Positions 35,612 to 45,676 are shown, counted from the first letter of the stretch. The stretch is DNA of 64,000 nucleotides from Tessaracoccus sp. OH4464_COT-324 (GCF_003932855.1 NZ_RQYZ01000001.1:346708-410707); one strand, 5' to 3'. The notes: generated by a model from the letters alone, not told the origin. Made by a program: numbers and translations.

Positions 35612-35836
35612 TCAGCCCTTCGGCGGATTCGCATCCCGTCCGTAGGAGTTCTTCTCTCCGATAGTGCCGTCCATCCTGCAGATGGAATGCTCTGCACCAC
35701 GTTCCCGCGCCATCTCTCGGCCTACGGCCGAAGCCTCAGCCTTCGTGGCATGGGTACTTGAGGCCTGCTGGTTGCCCTCAACCTTGTTCTTCCACGAGTT
35801 GTTCTCGTAATAGGTCCTAATGTCTCCCTTGGCCAC
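35612..35836 (-). CDS. DUF2188 domain protein
   Basis: This 74-residue basic protein matches DUF2188: TYYENNSWKNKVEGN, a THATKAEASAVGREMARE core, and the C-terminal DGTIGEKNSYGRDANPPKG. Such proteins are widespread and often sit near mobile or stress genes; function unknown. The GTG start has GAGGGGG about ten bases upstream. It lies alone between gene-poor stretches. Confidence 0.82.
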   Translation of the reverse strand: MAKGDIRTYYENNSWKNKVEGNQQASSTHATKAEASAVGREMARERGAEHSICRMDGTIGEKNSYGRDANPPKG

Positions 35837-36002
35837 CTTGATTCACCCCCTCTCCACACTTGCTGCCACGAACAAGCATGAGGTGAGGCTCTGACAGTCT
35901 TTGTCGGTTGGGGGACGCATCCGCTGCAATTGCTTGCCTTGGCTGGCGCCGGACCGCCCATCCAACGCGCCAAGACAGTGAGGATGCGCAGTGCGACAAA
36001 GC

Positions 36003-36008
36003 TAGGAT
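36003..36008 (+). promoter_or_regulatory. -10 hexamer for the GNAT gene
   Basis: TAGGAT, 6 bases before the ATG at 36015, no SD. Confidence 0.4.
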
Positions 36009-36014
36009 CATGGC

Positions 36015-36521
36015 ATGGTGGCCTTCCGCGCGATGCAATTGGCTGATCTGCCGCAGTTAATCAGGTGGCAGACCTCCCCCGCTGCCGCGCGCTGGTTTCC
36101 CGCGCTCAGCCTGGAGGAAGCACACCGTCGGTTCGGCCCGCGCATCCGGGGCGTTATTCCCGTGCGCATGCTGGTGGTAGAGATCGAGGGTCGAGACGCG
36201 GGGTACGCGCAACTTTACCGCATCGAGGATGTGGGAGACACCGTTCCCGCGCCACCCGGATATGTGGCGATGGACTTCTGTATCGGCGAGCCAGACCTGC
36301 TTGGCCAGGGCTATGGCACAGCACTCCTTCGGGAGTTGGTCTCGATGGCGCGCTGGGTCTGGCCGCAGGCGCAGGGCGTGTTGGCCTGCCCAGACCATCG
36401 CAACGCCGCATCGATTCGCGCGCTGCGCTCGGCCGGTTTCGTTGAGGGCCTATGGTTCGATTCGCCCGAAAGCGCCGGCTCCCGGACCACGCTGGTCGCC
36501 TATCTGAGACATTTCGCGTAG
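36015..36521 (+). CDS. GNAT family N-acetyltransferase, AAC(6')-like
   Basis: This 168-residue protein has the GNAT acetyl-CoA site [14 protein letters not shown] and the Acetyltransf_8-type layout with YAQLYRIED and [16 protein letters not shown]. That subgroup includes aminoglycoside 6'-acetyltransferases and siderophore acyltransferases. The substrate cannot be inferred; resistance is only a possibility. It lies 83 bases before the GH13 gene. Confidence 0.78.
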   Translation: MVAFRAMQLADLPQLIRWQTSPAAARWFPALSLEEAHRRFGPRIRGVIPVRMLVVEIEGRDAGYAQLYRIEDVGDTVPAPPGYVAMDFCIGEPDLLGQGYGTALLRELVSMARWVWPQAQGVLACPDHRNAASIRALRSAGFVEGLWFDSPESAGSRTTLVAYLRHFA

Positions 36522-36592
36522 CCGACCGCTCCGCGCTCGCCTGGAGTGACGGAGAAATCGCGGCCGGTCAGCGAAAGCCAGCCGATTGCGAG

Positions 36593-36598
36593 TACGGT
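36593..36598 (+). promoter_or_regulatory. -10 hexamer that selects the GH13 start
   Basis: TACGGT, 6 bases before the ATG at 36605. Supports this start over in-frame codons further upstream inside the GNAT gene. Confidence 0.4.
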
Positions 36599-36604
36599 TT
36601 GACC

Positions 36605-38788
36605 ATGGGCCCCAATGAGACCGAGGAAATCACCGCCGAACCCAGTTTTGACCAGCAGCGCTTCGCCGCCCGACCGGCGCGACTGCGCCCGAGAGCGCGG
36701 CGAGCCGTTTCAACCGTTACTGAGGCCCCCGAATTTGAGGCTGATGGCCGCAACGAGGCCTACGTCGAGTGGCTCGTCGGACAGTCGATGCTGGCCGATG
36801 CCACGCGGCTCGCCCGCCAACTGGCGGGTAACCATCTCATGTGGAGCAACGCCTTTGCCTCCCCCGCTCCACGCAACGCGCTCGATCAGGCCCAGGTCTG
36901 GTTCACCGCCTATCCGTTGAGCCTCATCACGTCGCCTGGCCAGTCCTTCCTCGGAGCGCTCGGCGAGGACGCGTTGTGGGATGCGTTCGAACGAATCGGG
37001 ATCGACGCCATCCACACCGGGCCGGTGAAACTCGCCGGGGGCCTCAAGGGGCTACAGTCCACACCCAGCATCGATGGTCACTTCGATCGAATTTCGATGT
37101 CCATCGACCCCCTTTTCGGTTCGGAGGACGAGTTCCGGTCGATGTGCGAGACGGCAGCCCGTTTCGGCGGCACCATCATTGACGACATCATTCCCGCGCA
37201 CACTGGCAAGGGAGCGGACTTTCGGCTCGCCGAGCTGAATTACGGCGACTACCCTGGCATCTACCACATGGTGGCGATCCCAGAGGAGGCCTGGCATCTG
37301 CTGCCGGAGGTTCCGGAGGGGCGGGACTGCGTGAATCTCTCCCCCGAGACTGAGCGCGCCCTGGCCGAGGCCGGCTACATCATCGGCGAACTCCAACGGG
37401 TCATCTTCTATGAACCCGGGGTGAAAGAAACCAACTGGTCCGCCACCGCGCCGATCCCCGACGTGAACGGCGTCGCACACCGCTGGGTTTACCTGCACTA
37501 CTTCAAGGATGGGCAGCCTTCGATCAATTGGCTCGACCCAAGCTGTGCCGGTATGCGCCTGGTGATGGGCGATATTCTGCACTCTCTGCTTGATCTCGGC
37601 ACCGGCGGCCTTCGGCTAGACGCCAACGGTTTCCTCGCGGTTGAGAAGTCGGTGGACCTCTCCCCCGCTTGGAGCGAGGGACACCCCCTCTCCCAAGCGG
37701 CCAACCAGCTGATCGGCGCGCTCGTGCGTAAGCTCGGGGGCTTCACCTTCCAGGAGCTGAATCTGAGCTTCGACGAGATCGCGGCGACGGGCGCCGTCGG
37801 GCCCGACCTCAGCTACGACTTCGTCTCCCGTCCCGGGTATCACCTCGCCCTGGCTACGGGCGATACCGAGTTCCTGCGGCTGGTACTGAACGAGTCGCTC
37901 GCGCTGGGCATCGACCAGGCATCGCTGGTCCATGCCCTCCAGAACCACGATGAGCTCACCTATGAGTTGGTCCATTTCACATCCCGACACGCCGAACAGC
38001 TGTTCCAATTCGACGGCCTGGAACTCTCCGGCGCCGCTCTGGCCGACCACGTCCGCGCCACGCTGCGCGCTGTCCTGACCGGCCCCAGCGTGCGATACAA
38101 CCGCGTATTCACACAGAACGGCATCGCCTGCACGACGGTCTCCGTGATAACCGCGGCTCTCGGGATCAGCGATTTCTCCGCAATCACCGACGAGGACCGC
38201 GAGCGCATCATCCAGGCCCATTTGCTGCTGTGCATGTTCAACGCCTACCAACCCGGCGTGTTCGCGCTGTCCGGCTGGGACCTCGTCGGCGCGCTGCCGC
38301 TGGACGCGGAGCAGGTGGCGGTGTTGATGGTCGACGGCGACACCCGGTGGATCGAGCGCGGTGCCTACGACCTGCTCGGCTCGGCCACGGAGGTGGAGGC
38401 ATCGTCGGCCGGCATGCCGCGGGCCAAGGCCCTCTACGGCCCGTTGCCCGATCAGCTTGCCGACCCGGAGTCGTTCGCGAGCCGGCTTGCCCGCATCATT
38501 CGGGTGCGCCGGGACAACGGCCTCGCTTTCGGCACCCTGGTGGACGTGCCGAGCGTCACCAGCCGCAGCATGCTGGTTCTCGTGAACCGGCTACCGGATC
38601 TGCGTACCCAGGTCACCGCCCTAAACTTCTCACCAGAACCCATCGACGCCTACCTCCGCAGCGACGAAATCCCACCCGGGCGGGTCACCGACTTGGCCAG
38701 CGGAGCAGAACTCGCGGAGGTGGACGAACTCGGCGGATTCACGCTCGCGCTGCCGGCCTTCGGCGGCGCCGCGCTCGTCATCAACTGA
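36605..38788 (+). CDS. Divergent GH13 enzyme, trehalose-synthase-like
   Basis: This 727-residue cytosolic protein has the GH13 barrel. Catalytic residues are visible: nucleophile Asp339 in [10 protein letters not shown], acid/base Glu384 in FTFQEL, and transition-state Asp449 in [10 protein letters not shown]. The last motif is close to that of trehalose synthase (maltose-trehalose interconversion). The usual TreS N-terminus is missing and replaced by about 100 residues ahead of [22 protein letters not shown]-terminal beta domain follows ([13 protein letters not shown]). The substrate is unproven; TreS-like or an isomaltulose/glucosyl transfer function are both possible. Confidence 0.8.
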   Translation: MGPNETEEITAEPSFDQQRFAARPARLRPRARRAVSTVTEAPEFEADGRNEAYVEWLVGQSMLADATRLARQLAGNHLMWSNAFASPAPRNALDQAQVWFTAYPLSLITSPGQSFLGALGEDALWDAFERIGIDAIHTGPVKLAGGLKGLQSTPSIDGHFDRISMSIDPLFGSEDEFRSMCETAARFGGTIIDDIIPAHTGKGADFRLAELNYGDYPGIYHMVAIPEEAWHLLPEVPEGRDCVNLSPETERALAEAGYIIGELQRVIFYEPGVKETNWSATAPIPDVNGVAHRWVYLHYFKDGQPSINWLDPSCAGMRLVMGDILHSLLDLGTGGLRLDANGFLAVEKSVDLSPAWSEGHPLSQAANQLIGALVRKLGGFTFQELNLSFDEIAATGAVGPDLSYDFVSRPGYHLALATGDTEFLRLVLNESLALGIDQASLVHALQNHDELTYELVHFTSRHAEQLFQFDGLELSGAALADHVRATLRAVLTGPSVRYNRVFTQNGIACTTVSVITAALGISDFSAITDEDRERIIQAHLLLCMFNAYQPGVFALSGWDLVGALPLDAEQVAVLMVDGDTRWIERGAYDLLGSATEVEASSAGMPRAKALYGPLPDQLADPESFASRLARIIRVRRDNGLAFGTLVDVPSVTSRSMLVLVNRLPDLRTQVTALNFSPEPIDAYLRSDEIPPGRVTDLASGAELAEVDELGGFTLALPAFGGAALVIN

Positions 38789-38828
38789 TCCGGTGTGCCA
38801 CGGCCCAGCCTGACTTTCGGAACACGCC

Positions 38829-40316
38829 CTAGCGTTTCCGATACAGGCTCTTCGTCTGATAGATAGGCTCGGTCGTGACGTGGATCCCCAGCTGGCGGAA
38901 AATGTTCTCGTCAACCGGGCCAAGAATCACCGTTTCGTGAACGTCACAACCGCGAAGGTGTTGTAGCTGTTCCATCGCTCTGCGGGCATTATCGTGGGTT
39001 TTTGCGCTCACGGCCAGCGCGATCAGCACCTCGTCGGTGTGCAGGCGCGGGTTCCGTGAGCCCAAGATCTCAGTCTTCAACCACTGAATGGGTTCGATGG
39101 ACTCCGGGGAGAGCAGCGTCTCGGTGGGGTCAATGCCCGCCAATTCCTTCAACGCGTTGATCAGCATCGCGCTCGACGCGCCCAGCAGCTCGGATGTCTT
39201 ACCCAACACGATCTGGCCGTCCGGCAACTGAATGGCGGCGGTGGGAGCCTTGGTCTTCTTGGCCAGCTGTAGCGCAGGCTCCACCACTGGCCGGTCCATC
39301 CCGCTGATCCCGAGTTGGGTCATCAGCAACGCTATGCGCTCGGACGCGTCAGGCTCCAGCCCCTCCTTGCGCTCCTCCACGGCGGCCTTGTACCAACGCC
39401 GGATCACCTCCTGTTTCGACGCATCGCGGCACACCTCGTCGTCGCTGATACACATGCCCACCATGTTGACGCCCATGTCGGTGGGCGACTTGTAGGGAGA
39501 TTCCCCCAGCAGCGATTCGAACAGCTGGTTGAGAACGGGAAACACCTCCACGTCACGGTTGTAGTTGACGCACTGCTCACCGTAGGCCGCGAGATGATAC
39601 GGGTCTATCAGGTTGACGTCGTCCAGGTCGGCCGTCGCGGCCTCGTACGCCACGTTCACCGGGTGATCGATAGGCAGGTTCCAGATGGGGAAGGTCTCGT
39701 ACTTGGCGTAGCCCGAACTGATGCCGCGCACGTGGTCGTGGTAGAGCTGCGACAGGCAGGTGGCCATTTTCCCGCTGCCCGGTCCGGGAGCGGTGATGAC
39801 GACGACGTCCCTCTCGGTCTCGATGTAATCGTTCCTCCCCAGCCCTGAGGCGCTGACGATGTGTCGAACGTCGTGCGGGTAGCCCTTGATTGGGTAGTGC
39901 CGGTACACCTTCAACCCGAGCCGCTCCAGCTTGCGGCGGAACGCGCGTGCCGGGGCGTTATCCTCCGTAGATTGCGTGATCACCACGCTCCCCACGAACA
40001 GGCCACGGCTGCGAAAGGCGTCAATGAGACGCAACACATCATCCTCGTAGGGGATTCCCAGGTCCGAGCGCTGCTTCTTGACCGCGATGTCCTTGGCGCT
40101 CACCACGACGACAACCTCAACCTCGTCGCGCATGGTTTCCAACATCGCTATCTTGTTGTCCGGAGTAAACCCCGGAAGAACGCGTGACGCGTGCATGTCA
40201 TCGAACAGTTTGCCCCCGAACTCCAGGTACAGCTTGCCGCCGAACTTGCGTCGTCGTTGCGCGATTTGCTCCGACTGCATAGCCAGATACCTAGATCGAT
40301 CGAATCCCACTCGCAC
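38829..40316 (-). CDS. DUF1846 family protein
   Basis: This 495-residue protein carries the DUF1846 hallmark [25 protein letters not shown], then a nucleotide-binding-like [21 protein letters not shown], and the conserved [15 protein letters not shown]. The family occurs in Firmicutes and Actinobacteria; no biochemical role is settled. The GTG start at 40316 matches the usual N-terminus and has TAAGCT six bases before it. Confidence 0.88.
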   Translation of the reverse strand: MRVGFDRSRYLAMQSEQIAQRRRKFGGKLYLEFGGKLFDDMHASRVLPGFTPDNKIAMLETMRDEVEVVVVVSAKDIAVKKQRSDLGIPYEDDVLRLIDAFRSRGLFVGSVVITQSTEDNAPARAFRRKLERLGLKVYRHYPIKGYPHDVRHIVSASGLGRNDYIETERDVVVITAPGPGSGKMATCLSQLYHDHVRGISSGYAKYETFPIWNLPIDHPVNVAYEAATADLDDVNLIDPYHLAAYGEQCVNYNRDVEVFPVLNQLFESLLGESPYKSPTDMGVNMVGMCISDDEVCRDASKQEVIRRWYKAAVEERKEGLEPDASERIALLMTQLGISGMDRPVVEPALQLAKKTKAPTAAIQLPDGQIVLGKTSELLGASSAMLINALKELAGIDPTETLLSPESIEPIQWLKTEILGSRNPRLHTDEVLIALAVSAKTHDNARRAMEQLQHLRGCDVHETVILGPVDENIFRQLGIHVTTEPIYQTKSLYRKR

Positions 40317-40322
40317 GTCGGA

Positions 40323-40328
40323 AGCTTA
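40323..40328 (-). promoter_or_regulatory. -10 hexamer for leaderless DUF1846 gene
   Basis: TAAGCT on the minus strand, 6 bases before the GTG. Confidence 0.45.
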
Positions 40329-40377
40329 GCGCCTGCCGGTTGGTAGCATGGGGAGCACCCGCAAGTATGGAGAAAAG

Positions 40378-40929
40378 ATGACAAACAATCCCTACGCAAA
40401 CTACGACGACATGGCGCAGCCCGTGGGAGGGCAGCCTGCTCCGGAGCCGCTGGATGGCGCGGGCTACGACCTCGCGATGCCGGAACCCGCGCCGTTGCCG
40501 GTGGAACCGGCATACGGCGCGGGCAGCTACGACTACCAACCCCAGCCCGTGCCCGTAGATTCTGGCTTGCGCCCCTACCATGGCGCCCAGGTGCCGGTTT
40601 CTCCCGGCAACTCGCAAAACGTCACACTGAACGCCTGGCTCTCGGTCTTTGTCCCTCTCATCGGCATGATCTTCTACTTCGCGGAACGCGGTAAGGAGCC
40701 GCTCTACGACCAACACCTACGCGATACCTTCAACATGTCGGCCACGCGGATGATCATCAGCGTTGCTCTGCCTCTGTTTTGGTTCAGCAACTTCCTCAGC
40801 GGCATCCTTTCCCTGGTGGGTGTCGTGTACTTCGTGCTCGCAATCCTCGGAGCCAAGGACGCGAAACAGAAGTACCTTGCCGGCCAGGAATCTTCCTACC
40901 TGGGGGCGCTGCCGCTGCTCAAGAAGTAA
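40378..40929 (+). CDS. Small membrane protein, DUF4870/Tic20-like
   Basis: This 183-residue protein has a Pro/Tyr-rich cytosolic N-terminal half (repeats of PxP and AYGAGSYDY) and a C-terminal half with about three membrane helices around AWLSVFVPLIGMIFYFAERG and HLRDTFNMSATRMIISVALPL. The helical part resembles DUF4870. Function unknown. ATG at 40378 is preceded by GGAG; a frame start at 40348 lacks one. It converges on yciO with a 3-base gap. Confidence 0.72.
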   Translation: MTNNPYANYDDMAQPVGGQPAPEPLDGAGYDLAMPEPAPLPVEPAYGAGSYDYQPQPVPVDSGLRPYHGAQVPVSPGNSQNVTLNAWLSVFVPLIGMIFYFAERGKEPLYDQHLRDTFNMSATRMIISVALPLFWFSNFLSGILSLVGVVYFVLAILGAKDAKQKYLAGQESSYLGALPLLKK

Positions 40930-40932
40930 AAC

Positions 40933-41553
40933 TCACTCAAACGGAGTTGGATCTCCTGCCCCGTGGCGAGCGACGACGGGCTCATCCCCCGTGAGATCGA
41001 CCACCGTGGTGGCCACCAGCCCGACGTCGCCCGAATCCAGAACTGCCTCGACCTGATGGTCGAGCAGTTCTTTTATCTGCCAACCATCGGTGGGCGGCAC
41101 ATCGTCGCCGGGGAGCAGCAGCGTCGACGTCAGCAAGGGCTGGTCTAGCGCCTGCAGGAGAGCAGTGACGGTCTTGTGCTCCGGGATGCGCACCCCAACC
41201 GTCTTCTTCTTCGGGTGTTGCATCATCTTGGGCACCTCGCGCGTCGCCTTCAGGATGAAGGTATACCGGCCAGGCGTCGCAGCTTTCACAGCACGAAACA
41301 CCCAGTTATCCATCTCCACGTACTGGCCCAGCTTCGCGAAGTCGTCCACAACCAGCGTGAAATTGTGCTTGTCGTCGAGCTGACGGATGCTCTTGATCCG
41401 GCGAATGCCCTCGACGTTGCCCAACAACGCGCCAAGCGCGAAACCCGAATCCGTGGGGTAGACGATGAGCCCGCCGTCGCGCAGAATCTGGGCAGCCTGC
41501 GCTATCGCGCGCGGCTGCGGATTATCTGGATGAACATCTAGATACTTGGCCAT
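40933..41553 (-). CDS. Threonylcarbamoyl-AMP synthase family protein (YciO type)
   Basis: This 206-residue protein has the Sua5/YciO/YrdC fold: GGLIVYPTDSGFALGALLGN, SIRQLDDKHNF, LVVDDFAKLGQYV, TFILKAT and GVRIPEHKTVTALLQ. The SIRQ-DDKHNFTL sequence is of the YciO branch, whose role in tRNA t6A synthesis is debated. A separate TsaC/Sua5 is expected elsewhere. It follows the aldo/keto reductase gene by one base with GGGAG as ribosome site. Confidence 0.88.
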   Translation of the reverse strand: MAKYLDVHPDNPQPRAIAQAAQILRDGGLIVYPTDSGFALGALLGNVEGIRRIKSIRQLDDKHNFTLVVDDFAKLGQYVEMDNWVFRAVKAATPGRYTFILKATREVPKMMQHPKKKTVGVRIPEHKTVTALLQALDQPLLTSTLLLPGDDVPPTDGWQIKELLDHQVEAVLDSGDVGLVATTVVDLTGDEPVVARHGAGDPTPFE

Positions 41554-41554
41554 T

Positions 41555-42421
41555 TCACAGCACTCCCTTGGTTATCTTTTCCAACAATTCGGTCGGCACT
41601 ACGTCATTCATCGCTGCAGCCGAGTCACGGATGGTCTCGGGACGGGTGGCGCCGGGAATGGGGATGACATGTTCTCCCAACGACAGTTCCCAGGCCAAGG
41701 TCACCCGGTAAGGGCTGATTCCCAACTCCTCCGACACCTCTCCGATCGCCGGGAAACGCTGTCCCAAGCGGACGGCCCGTCGATGCGCCCCGCCCAGCGG
41801 GGCGAAGGGCACGAACGCGATGCCGTGCGCCCCGCAGTAATCCAGCTCCGGTTTGCTCGTGTGGTTAAACCACGGCGAGAACTCATTCTGCACGGCCGCC
41901 AAACCACCTTCCCCCAGAACCTCGACCGCGATCGCGATCTCCTCAAGATTGGCGTTCGAAATGCCTACTTCCTTCGCGAGGCCGTCCGCCTTCAGCTGCC
42001 CGAGCGCCACCATGTTTTCTTCAAAAGCAACGCGCCGATCCGGCCGGTGAAGGTACAGCAGATCCAGGCGTTCCACCCCCAGCGCTGCAATGGAAGCCTC
42101 GGCTCGGCTTCTCAGGTACGCCAACGTGGCATTGCGCCCCCAGCTCTCCCCTTCGTTCCTGGTGATACCGGCCTTCGTCGCCACCACGACTCCGCCGGTA
42201 TCTCCCGGATAGGAGCGCAGGGCATCCGAGATCACCCGCTCGTTGTGCCCCATCGCATCCCACGAAGGCGCGTAGATGTCCGCGGTGTCGATGAGAGTGA
42301 CGCCCGCTTCCAGCGCTGCATGCACGGTGAGGTGGGGGTTCTCAACCGCTTCGGGCATGGAAAGCGACATTGCCCCATAGCCCACTGCCGAGACCTGAAA
42401 ACTACCTAGTTGACGGCTCAT
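41555..42421 (-). CDS. Aldo/keto reductase
   Basis: This 288-residue NADPH-dependent TIM-barrel oxidoreductase has the family tetrad: Asp45 in LIDTAD, Tyr50 in DIYAPS, Lys83 in VVATKAG, and His125 in LLYLHRPD. Substrate unknown. It is co-transcribed with yciO (one-base gap). Start ATG has TAGACT six bases upstream. Confidence 0.9.
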   Translation of the reverse strand: MSRQLGSFQVSAVGYGAMSLSMPEAVENPHLTVHAALEAGVTLIDTADIYAPSWDAMGHNERVISDALRSYPGDTGGVVVATKAGITRNEGESWGRNATLAYLRSRAEASIAALGVERLDLLYLHRPDRRVAFEENMVALGQLKADGLAKEVGISNANLEEIAIAVEVLGEGGLAAVQNEFSPWFNHTSKPELDYCGAHGIAFVPFAPLGGAHRRAVRLGQRFPAIGEVSEELGISPYRVTLAWELSLGEHVIPIPGATRPETIRDSAAAMNDVVPTELLEKITKGVL

Positions 42422-42427
42422 GACGAG

Positions 42428-42433
42428 AGTCTA
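42428..42433 (-). promoter_or_regulatory. -10 hexamer for the aldo/keto reductase operon
   Basis: TAGACT on the minus strand, 6 bases before the ATG at 42421. Confidence 0.45.
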
Positions 42434-42713
42434 GCGGGCCGGAAAACGTTGCACAGGCGAATCGGCACTTGATGGGAGACCAACTATGCTGCAGGCTACC
42501 GCCGCACCGCCTCGTTCCCAGTCTGCGGCCGGATTCGGCGAACCGTGTGCCGGAGACGGCATCCGCCCTCCGACGTTCTGGCGATCCAGGACGCTCGCGG
42601 TTCGTCCGCAGCGGCTCCTTGCAAGCAGACGGTTCATTCGGCTGGGTGTTGTGGGGCCTGCGGTCAATGTGCAATAGGCTGACTCCTGTTCGGCTATGTT
42701 GAAAGGACACTTC

Positions 42714-43934
42714 ATGGTTAAGAAGGTCGCCATCCTCACTGCGGGTGGCTTTGCTCCGTGCCTCTCCTCCGCCATCGGCGGGCTGATCGAGAAATACACC
42801 GCTGTCGCCCCCGAGGTGGAGATCATCGCCTACAAGCACGGCTACCAGGGTCTGCTGCGAGGCGACTACCTCGTCGTAGACGAGACCGTGCGCGCCAAGG
42901 CCCACCTCCTGCACAAGTTTGGCGGCTCCCCCGTCGGAAACTCCCGGGTGAAGCTCACCAACGCCAAGGACCTGGTCAAGCGCGGGCTGGTGGCCGAGGG
43001 CGAGAACCCACTCAAGGTGGCCGCTGACCGGCTGGTGGCTGACGGCGTTGACGTCCTGCACACCATCGGTGGCGACGACACCAACACCACCGCCGCCGAC
43101 CTCGCCGCGTACCTCGCGGAACACGACTACGGCCTCACCGTCGTGGGCCTGCCGAAGACCATCGACAACGACGTCATCCCGATCCGGCAGTCGCTCGGCG
43201 CCTGGACTGCAGCCGAGATGGGCGCCCGCTTCGCCAAGAACATCGTGGCCGAACACAACTCCGGTTCACGGATGCTGATCGTCCACGAAGTCATGGGCCG
43301 CCACTGCGGCTGGTTGACCGCGGCGACCGCGGAGCGCTACCACGCTTGGGTGGACGAGCAGGAGTGGCTGCCCGAGATCGGGCTGAGCAAGGAAGCCTGG
43401 GATGTGCACGGGGTATACGTCCCCGAGGGCGTCATCGACATTGCCGCGGAAAGCAAGCGCCTGCGCACGGTGATGGACGAGATCGGCAACGTGACGATCT
43501 TCCTGTCCGAGGGAGCCGGCCTCGACTCCATCGTCGCCGAGATGGAGGCGTCCGGCGCGGAGGTGCCCCGCGACCCATTCGGCCACGTCAAGCTTGACAA
43601 GGTCAACCCGGGGGCCTGGTTCGCGTCGAAGTTCGCCGAGATGCTCGGGGCCGAGAAGGTAATGGTGCAGAAATCGGGCTACTACTCCCGCTCCGCCGCA
43701 GCCAACGAGGCTGATCTGGAACTCATCAAGCGCTGCACCGACCTTGCCGTCGACTGCGCTCTGCGCGGCGAAGCCGGCGTCATCGGTGAGGACGAGGAGA
43801 ACGGCAACGTGCTCACCGCCATCGCCTTCGACCGCATCGCAGGTGGTAAGGCCTTCGACATTGAGCAGCAGTGGTACATCGACCTGCTGAAGTCCATCGG
43901 GCAGGAGATCCCCGCCAAGGCGGAAACTCACTGA
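42714..43934 (+). CDS. pfp: Pyrophosphate-dependent 6-phosphofructokinase
   Basis: This 406-residue enzyme uses pyrophosphate instead of ATP to phosphorylate fructose-6-phosphate, reversibly. GGDDT at residues 119-123 carries the second Asp that excludes ATP in PPi enzymes, and PKTIDND (147-153) holds the catalytic Asp. Lysine of GLPKT is also diagnostic. The sequence (LTAGGFAPCLSSAI, NSRVKLTN, VMVQKSGYYSRSAAAN) closely follows my recollection of the Propionibacterium freudenreichii enzyme. GAAAGGAC precedes the ATG, and TAGGCT at 42675-42680 is a possible -10 giving a short leader. Confidence 0.95.
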   Translation: MVKKVAILTAGGFAPCLSSAIGGLIEKYTAVAPEVEIIAYKHGYQGLLRGDYLVVDETVRAKAHLLHKFGGSPVGNSRVKLTNAKDLVKRGLVAEGENPLKVAADRLVADGVDVLHTIGGDDTNTTAADLAAYLAEHDYGLTVVGLPKTIDNDVIPIRQSLGAWTAAEMGARFAKNIVAEHNSGSRMLIVHEVMGRHCGWLTAATAERYHAWVDEQEWLPEIGLSKEAWDVHGVYVPEGVIDIAAESKRLRTVMDEIGNVTIFLSEGAGLDSIVAEMEASGAEVPRDPFGHVKLDKVNPGAWFASKFAEMLGAEKVMVQKSGYYSRSAAANEADLELIKRCTDLAVDCALRGEAGVIGEDEENGNVLTAIAFDRIAGGKAFDIEQQWYIDLLKSIGQEIPAKAETH

Positions 43935-43950
43935 GTCCGGGAACCTGTCA

Positions 43951-43988
43951 CGGGGTGGGCGGAAGGATCATCCGCCCACCCCGTCTTT
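43951..43988. terminator. Terminator between pfp and yihY
   Basis: CGGGGTGGGCGG (43951-43962) pairs fully with CCGCCCACCCCG (43972-43983), followed by TCTTTC on the plus strand. It probably serves pfp and may act on the convergent yihY transcript. Confidence 0.8.
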
Positions 43989-43999
43989 CGTGACTCGAC

Positions 44000-45124
44000 T
44001 CAGCGGCGGCCAAACAGCCGCGAGAAGGCCGACGCCGTCGCGGCGAGCAGCGCGCCCGCACCCAACCCGGTGGCTGCTCCGACGCCGTAGCCCACCTTCA
44101 GCCCCGCGCGCACTCCCCGCTCAGCGACCGACTGCTTCACCAGTTCCTCCGGAGGCTGACTACCCCTGGGCTCCGCGAAGGCGCGGGCAACAGCTGCGCG
44201 GTTAGCCGCCATCTCCGCGGCCTTCGCCCGCACGCCGCTCACGTCGGGGCGCCGTTGGGGATCCGTGCCGATCCAGGCGGCACAGAACAGGAGTACGGTG
44301 GCCAGCAGGTTCATGAGCAGCATGAGCAGGATGAGCGAGCCGAACACGGATGCTGCGGGGCTGCTGGAGAACATGCTCGTGATCACGCCTGCGAGCTGCT
44401 GCAGGATGGTGATCAGCAGCGCGCCCATCGTAACCCCGACGAGCCAAACGCGGCTGCGCACCCGCTCGCCCGGCAGGGTGAGGAACAGAAACGCCACCAG
44501 GATCCACGCCACGAGGAAGTTGAGCAGGAAGGACACGACGGAGAACAGCAGGCCTATCCCGGGAACTCCGTCGAGCTGCAAAACACCGATCAACCAGGAC
44601 GAGCCCAGCCAGCCGAACTGAGCAACCGCGATGACGAGAATCACGCACACAATCAGGCCGAGGAAGATGACCATGTTGCCAAGAACATTCACAACCGGAT
44701 TGGTGGAGTTCTCCTCGTCCACCGCCACCTCACGCCACATCATCCGGACGGCCATCTTCAGGTTGCCCACCCAACCGGACCCGGAGTAGCCGGCCATCAG
44801 CAGGGCCGTCAAACCAATGCCCTTCCAGGACGACAGCGCGTTGTCTATCACGCCTTTGATCGACTGCGCGTTGTCACCGGGAACTCCCCCCAGCGCCTGC
44901 TCGACCCAGACCTGGATGCCCGCGAGCAGATCGGGACGGAGCACGGTGAGCACCATGCCCAGCATGGCGAAGGAGAACATCAGAATCGGCACCAGCGAGA
45001 GAACCGAGAAGTAGGTGATCGCTCCCGCGAACTGGGGGCCGAGCCTGGTGCTGAACCGGCCAGCCGCTGCCAACAGGTGCGCGACCGGCGGCCATTTCAT
45101 GAGCTGATCGAGTCTGTCCTTCAC
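44000..45124 (-). CDS. YihY/BrkB family membrane protein
   Basis: This 374-residue protein has about six membrane helices in the YihY pattern (FAGAITYFSVLSLVPILMFSFAM at the start, GYSGSGWVGNLKMAVRMMW, LPGERVRSRVWLVGVTMGALL). Once called ribonuclease BN, the family is an uncharacterised membrane group. The C-terminal 90 residues are cytosolic and Ala/Arg-rich. GTG at 45124 has TAGTCT seven bases before it. Confidence 0.88.
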   Translation of the reverse strand: MKDRLDQLMKWPPVAHLLAAAGRFSTRLGPQFAGAITYFSVLSLVPILMFSFAMLGMVLTVLRPDLLAGIQVWVEQALGGVPGDNAQSIKGVIDNALSSWKGIGLTALLMAGYSGSGWVGNLKMAVRMMWREVAVDEENSTNPVVNVLGNMVIFLGLIVCVILVIAVAQFGWLGSSWLIGVLQLDGVPGIGLLFSVVSFLLNFLVAWILVAFLFLTLPGERVRSRVWLVGVTMGALLITILQQLAGVITSMFSSSPAASVFGSLILLMLLMNLLATVLLFCAAWIGTDPQRRPDVSGVRAKAAEMAANRAAVARAFAEPRGSQPPEELVKQSVAERGVRAGLKVGYGVGAATGLGAGALLAATASAFSRLFGRR

Positions 45125-45131
45125 CCGACCA

Positions 45132-45137
45132 AGACTA
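45132..45137 (-). promoter_or_regulatory. -10 hexamer for leaderless yihY
   Basis: TAGTCT on the minus strand, 7 bases before the GTG. Confidence 0.4.
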
Positions 45138-45154
45138 GCGACCGTCCGAGCTCA

Positions 45155-45676
45155 TCACCCAGCGGCTCTCGCCCGTCGCGCCGCCAACTCGTCCGCGACG
45201 CTCTCGCCGCGCTCAACCGGCATCGACAGAAGAGTCCCCTCGATTTCTTTCCAGACCGAGCTGACCGAGATCATGAACATGCCCTGCCCACCACGGGTCA
45301 GGTCATAGAGCTCGTTGGCGCTGGTGACCTCGAAAACGCTGAATCCGTCGCTGACGAGCGTCACCGACGTGACATCGCTGATCCCGCGGGCCCGCAGATG
45401 GTCAACGGCGGCACGCACCTGACGCAACGAGATACCAACGTCCAGAAAACGCTTAACCACTCGAAGCAGCAGGATGTCGCCGAAAGAATACAGGCGCTGC
45501 GTGCCCGAGCCGCCCGCCTCCTGAATGGACGGCACCACAAGACCGGTCCGCGCCCAATAGTCAAGCTGCCGATAGGTGATCCCCGCCACCCGCTGGGCCA
45601 ACGGGCCGCGGAAACCGAAATCGCTCGGCACAGGCGTGTAATCGCCCTCGAACAGCGCGTCTTGTAGCTCTGCCAC
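45155..45676 (-). CDS. MerR family regulator, Rv1830-like
   Basis: This 173-residue regulator has the MerR HTH (AGITYRQLDYWARTGLVVPSI) and wing RLYSFGDILLLRVVKRFLDVGISLRQV, then a C-terminal coil and TSANELYDLTRGGQGMF domain as in the mycobacterial protein next to the nuclease gene. No metal cysteines are seen. The start is unclear: GTG at 45676 (AAGAGG upstream) matches homologue length; GTG at 45754 has a GGGGAG six bases before it and would add 26 residues. Confidence 0.85.
   Translation of the reverse strand: MAELQDALFEGDYTPVPSDFGFRGPLAQRVAGITYRQLDYWARTGLVVPSIQEAGGSGTQRLYSFGDILLLRVVKRFLDVGISLRQVRAAVDHLRARGISDVTSVTLVSDGFSVFEVTSANELYDLTRGGQGMFMISVSSVWKEIEGTLLSMPVERGESVADELAARRARAAG

Noticed and set aside
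42486..42677. A 63-codon plus-strand frame with a GGGAG before its ATG, upstream of pfp
   Set aside because: No recognisable product and Arg/Pro composition typical of noncoding GC-rich DNA; it also overlaps the likely pfp promoter.
44255..45667. 470-codon plus-strand frame over yihY and the MerR gene
   Set aside because: Gln/Arg/His-rich antisense composition; spans two real genes.
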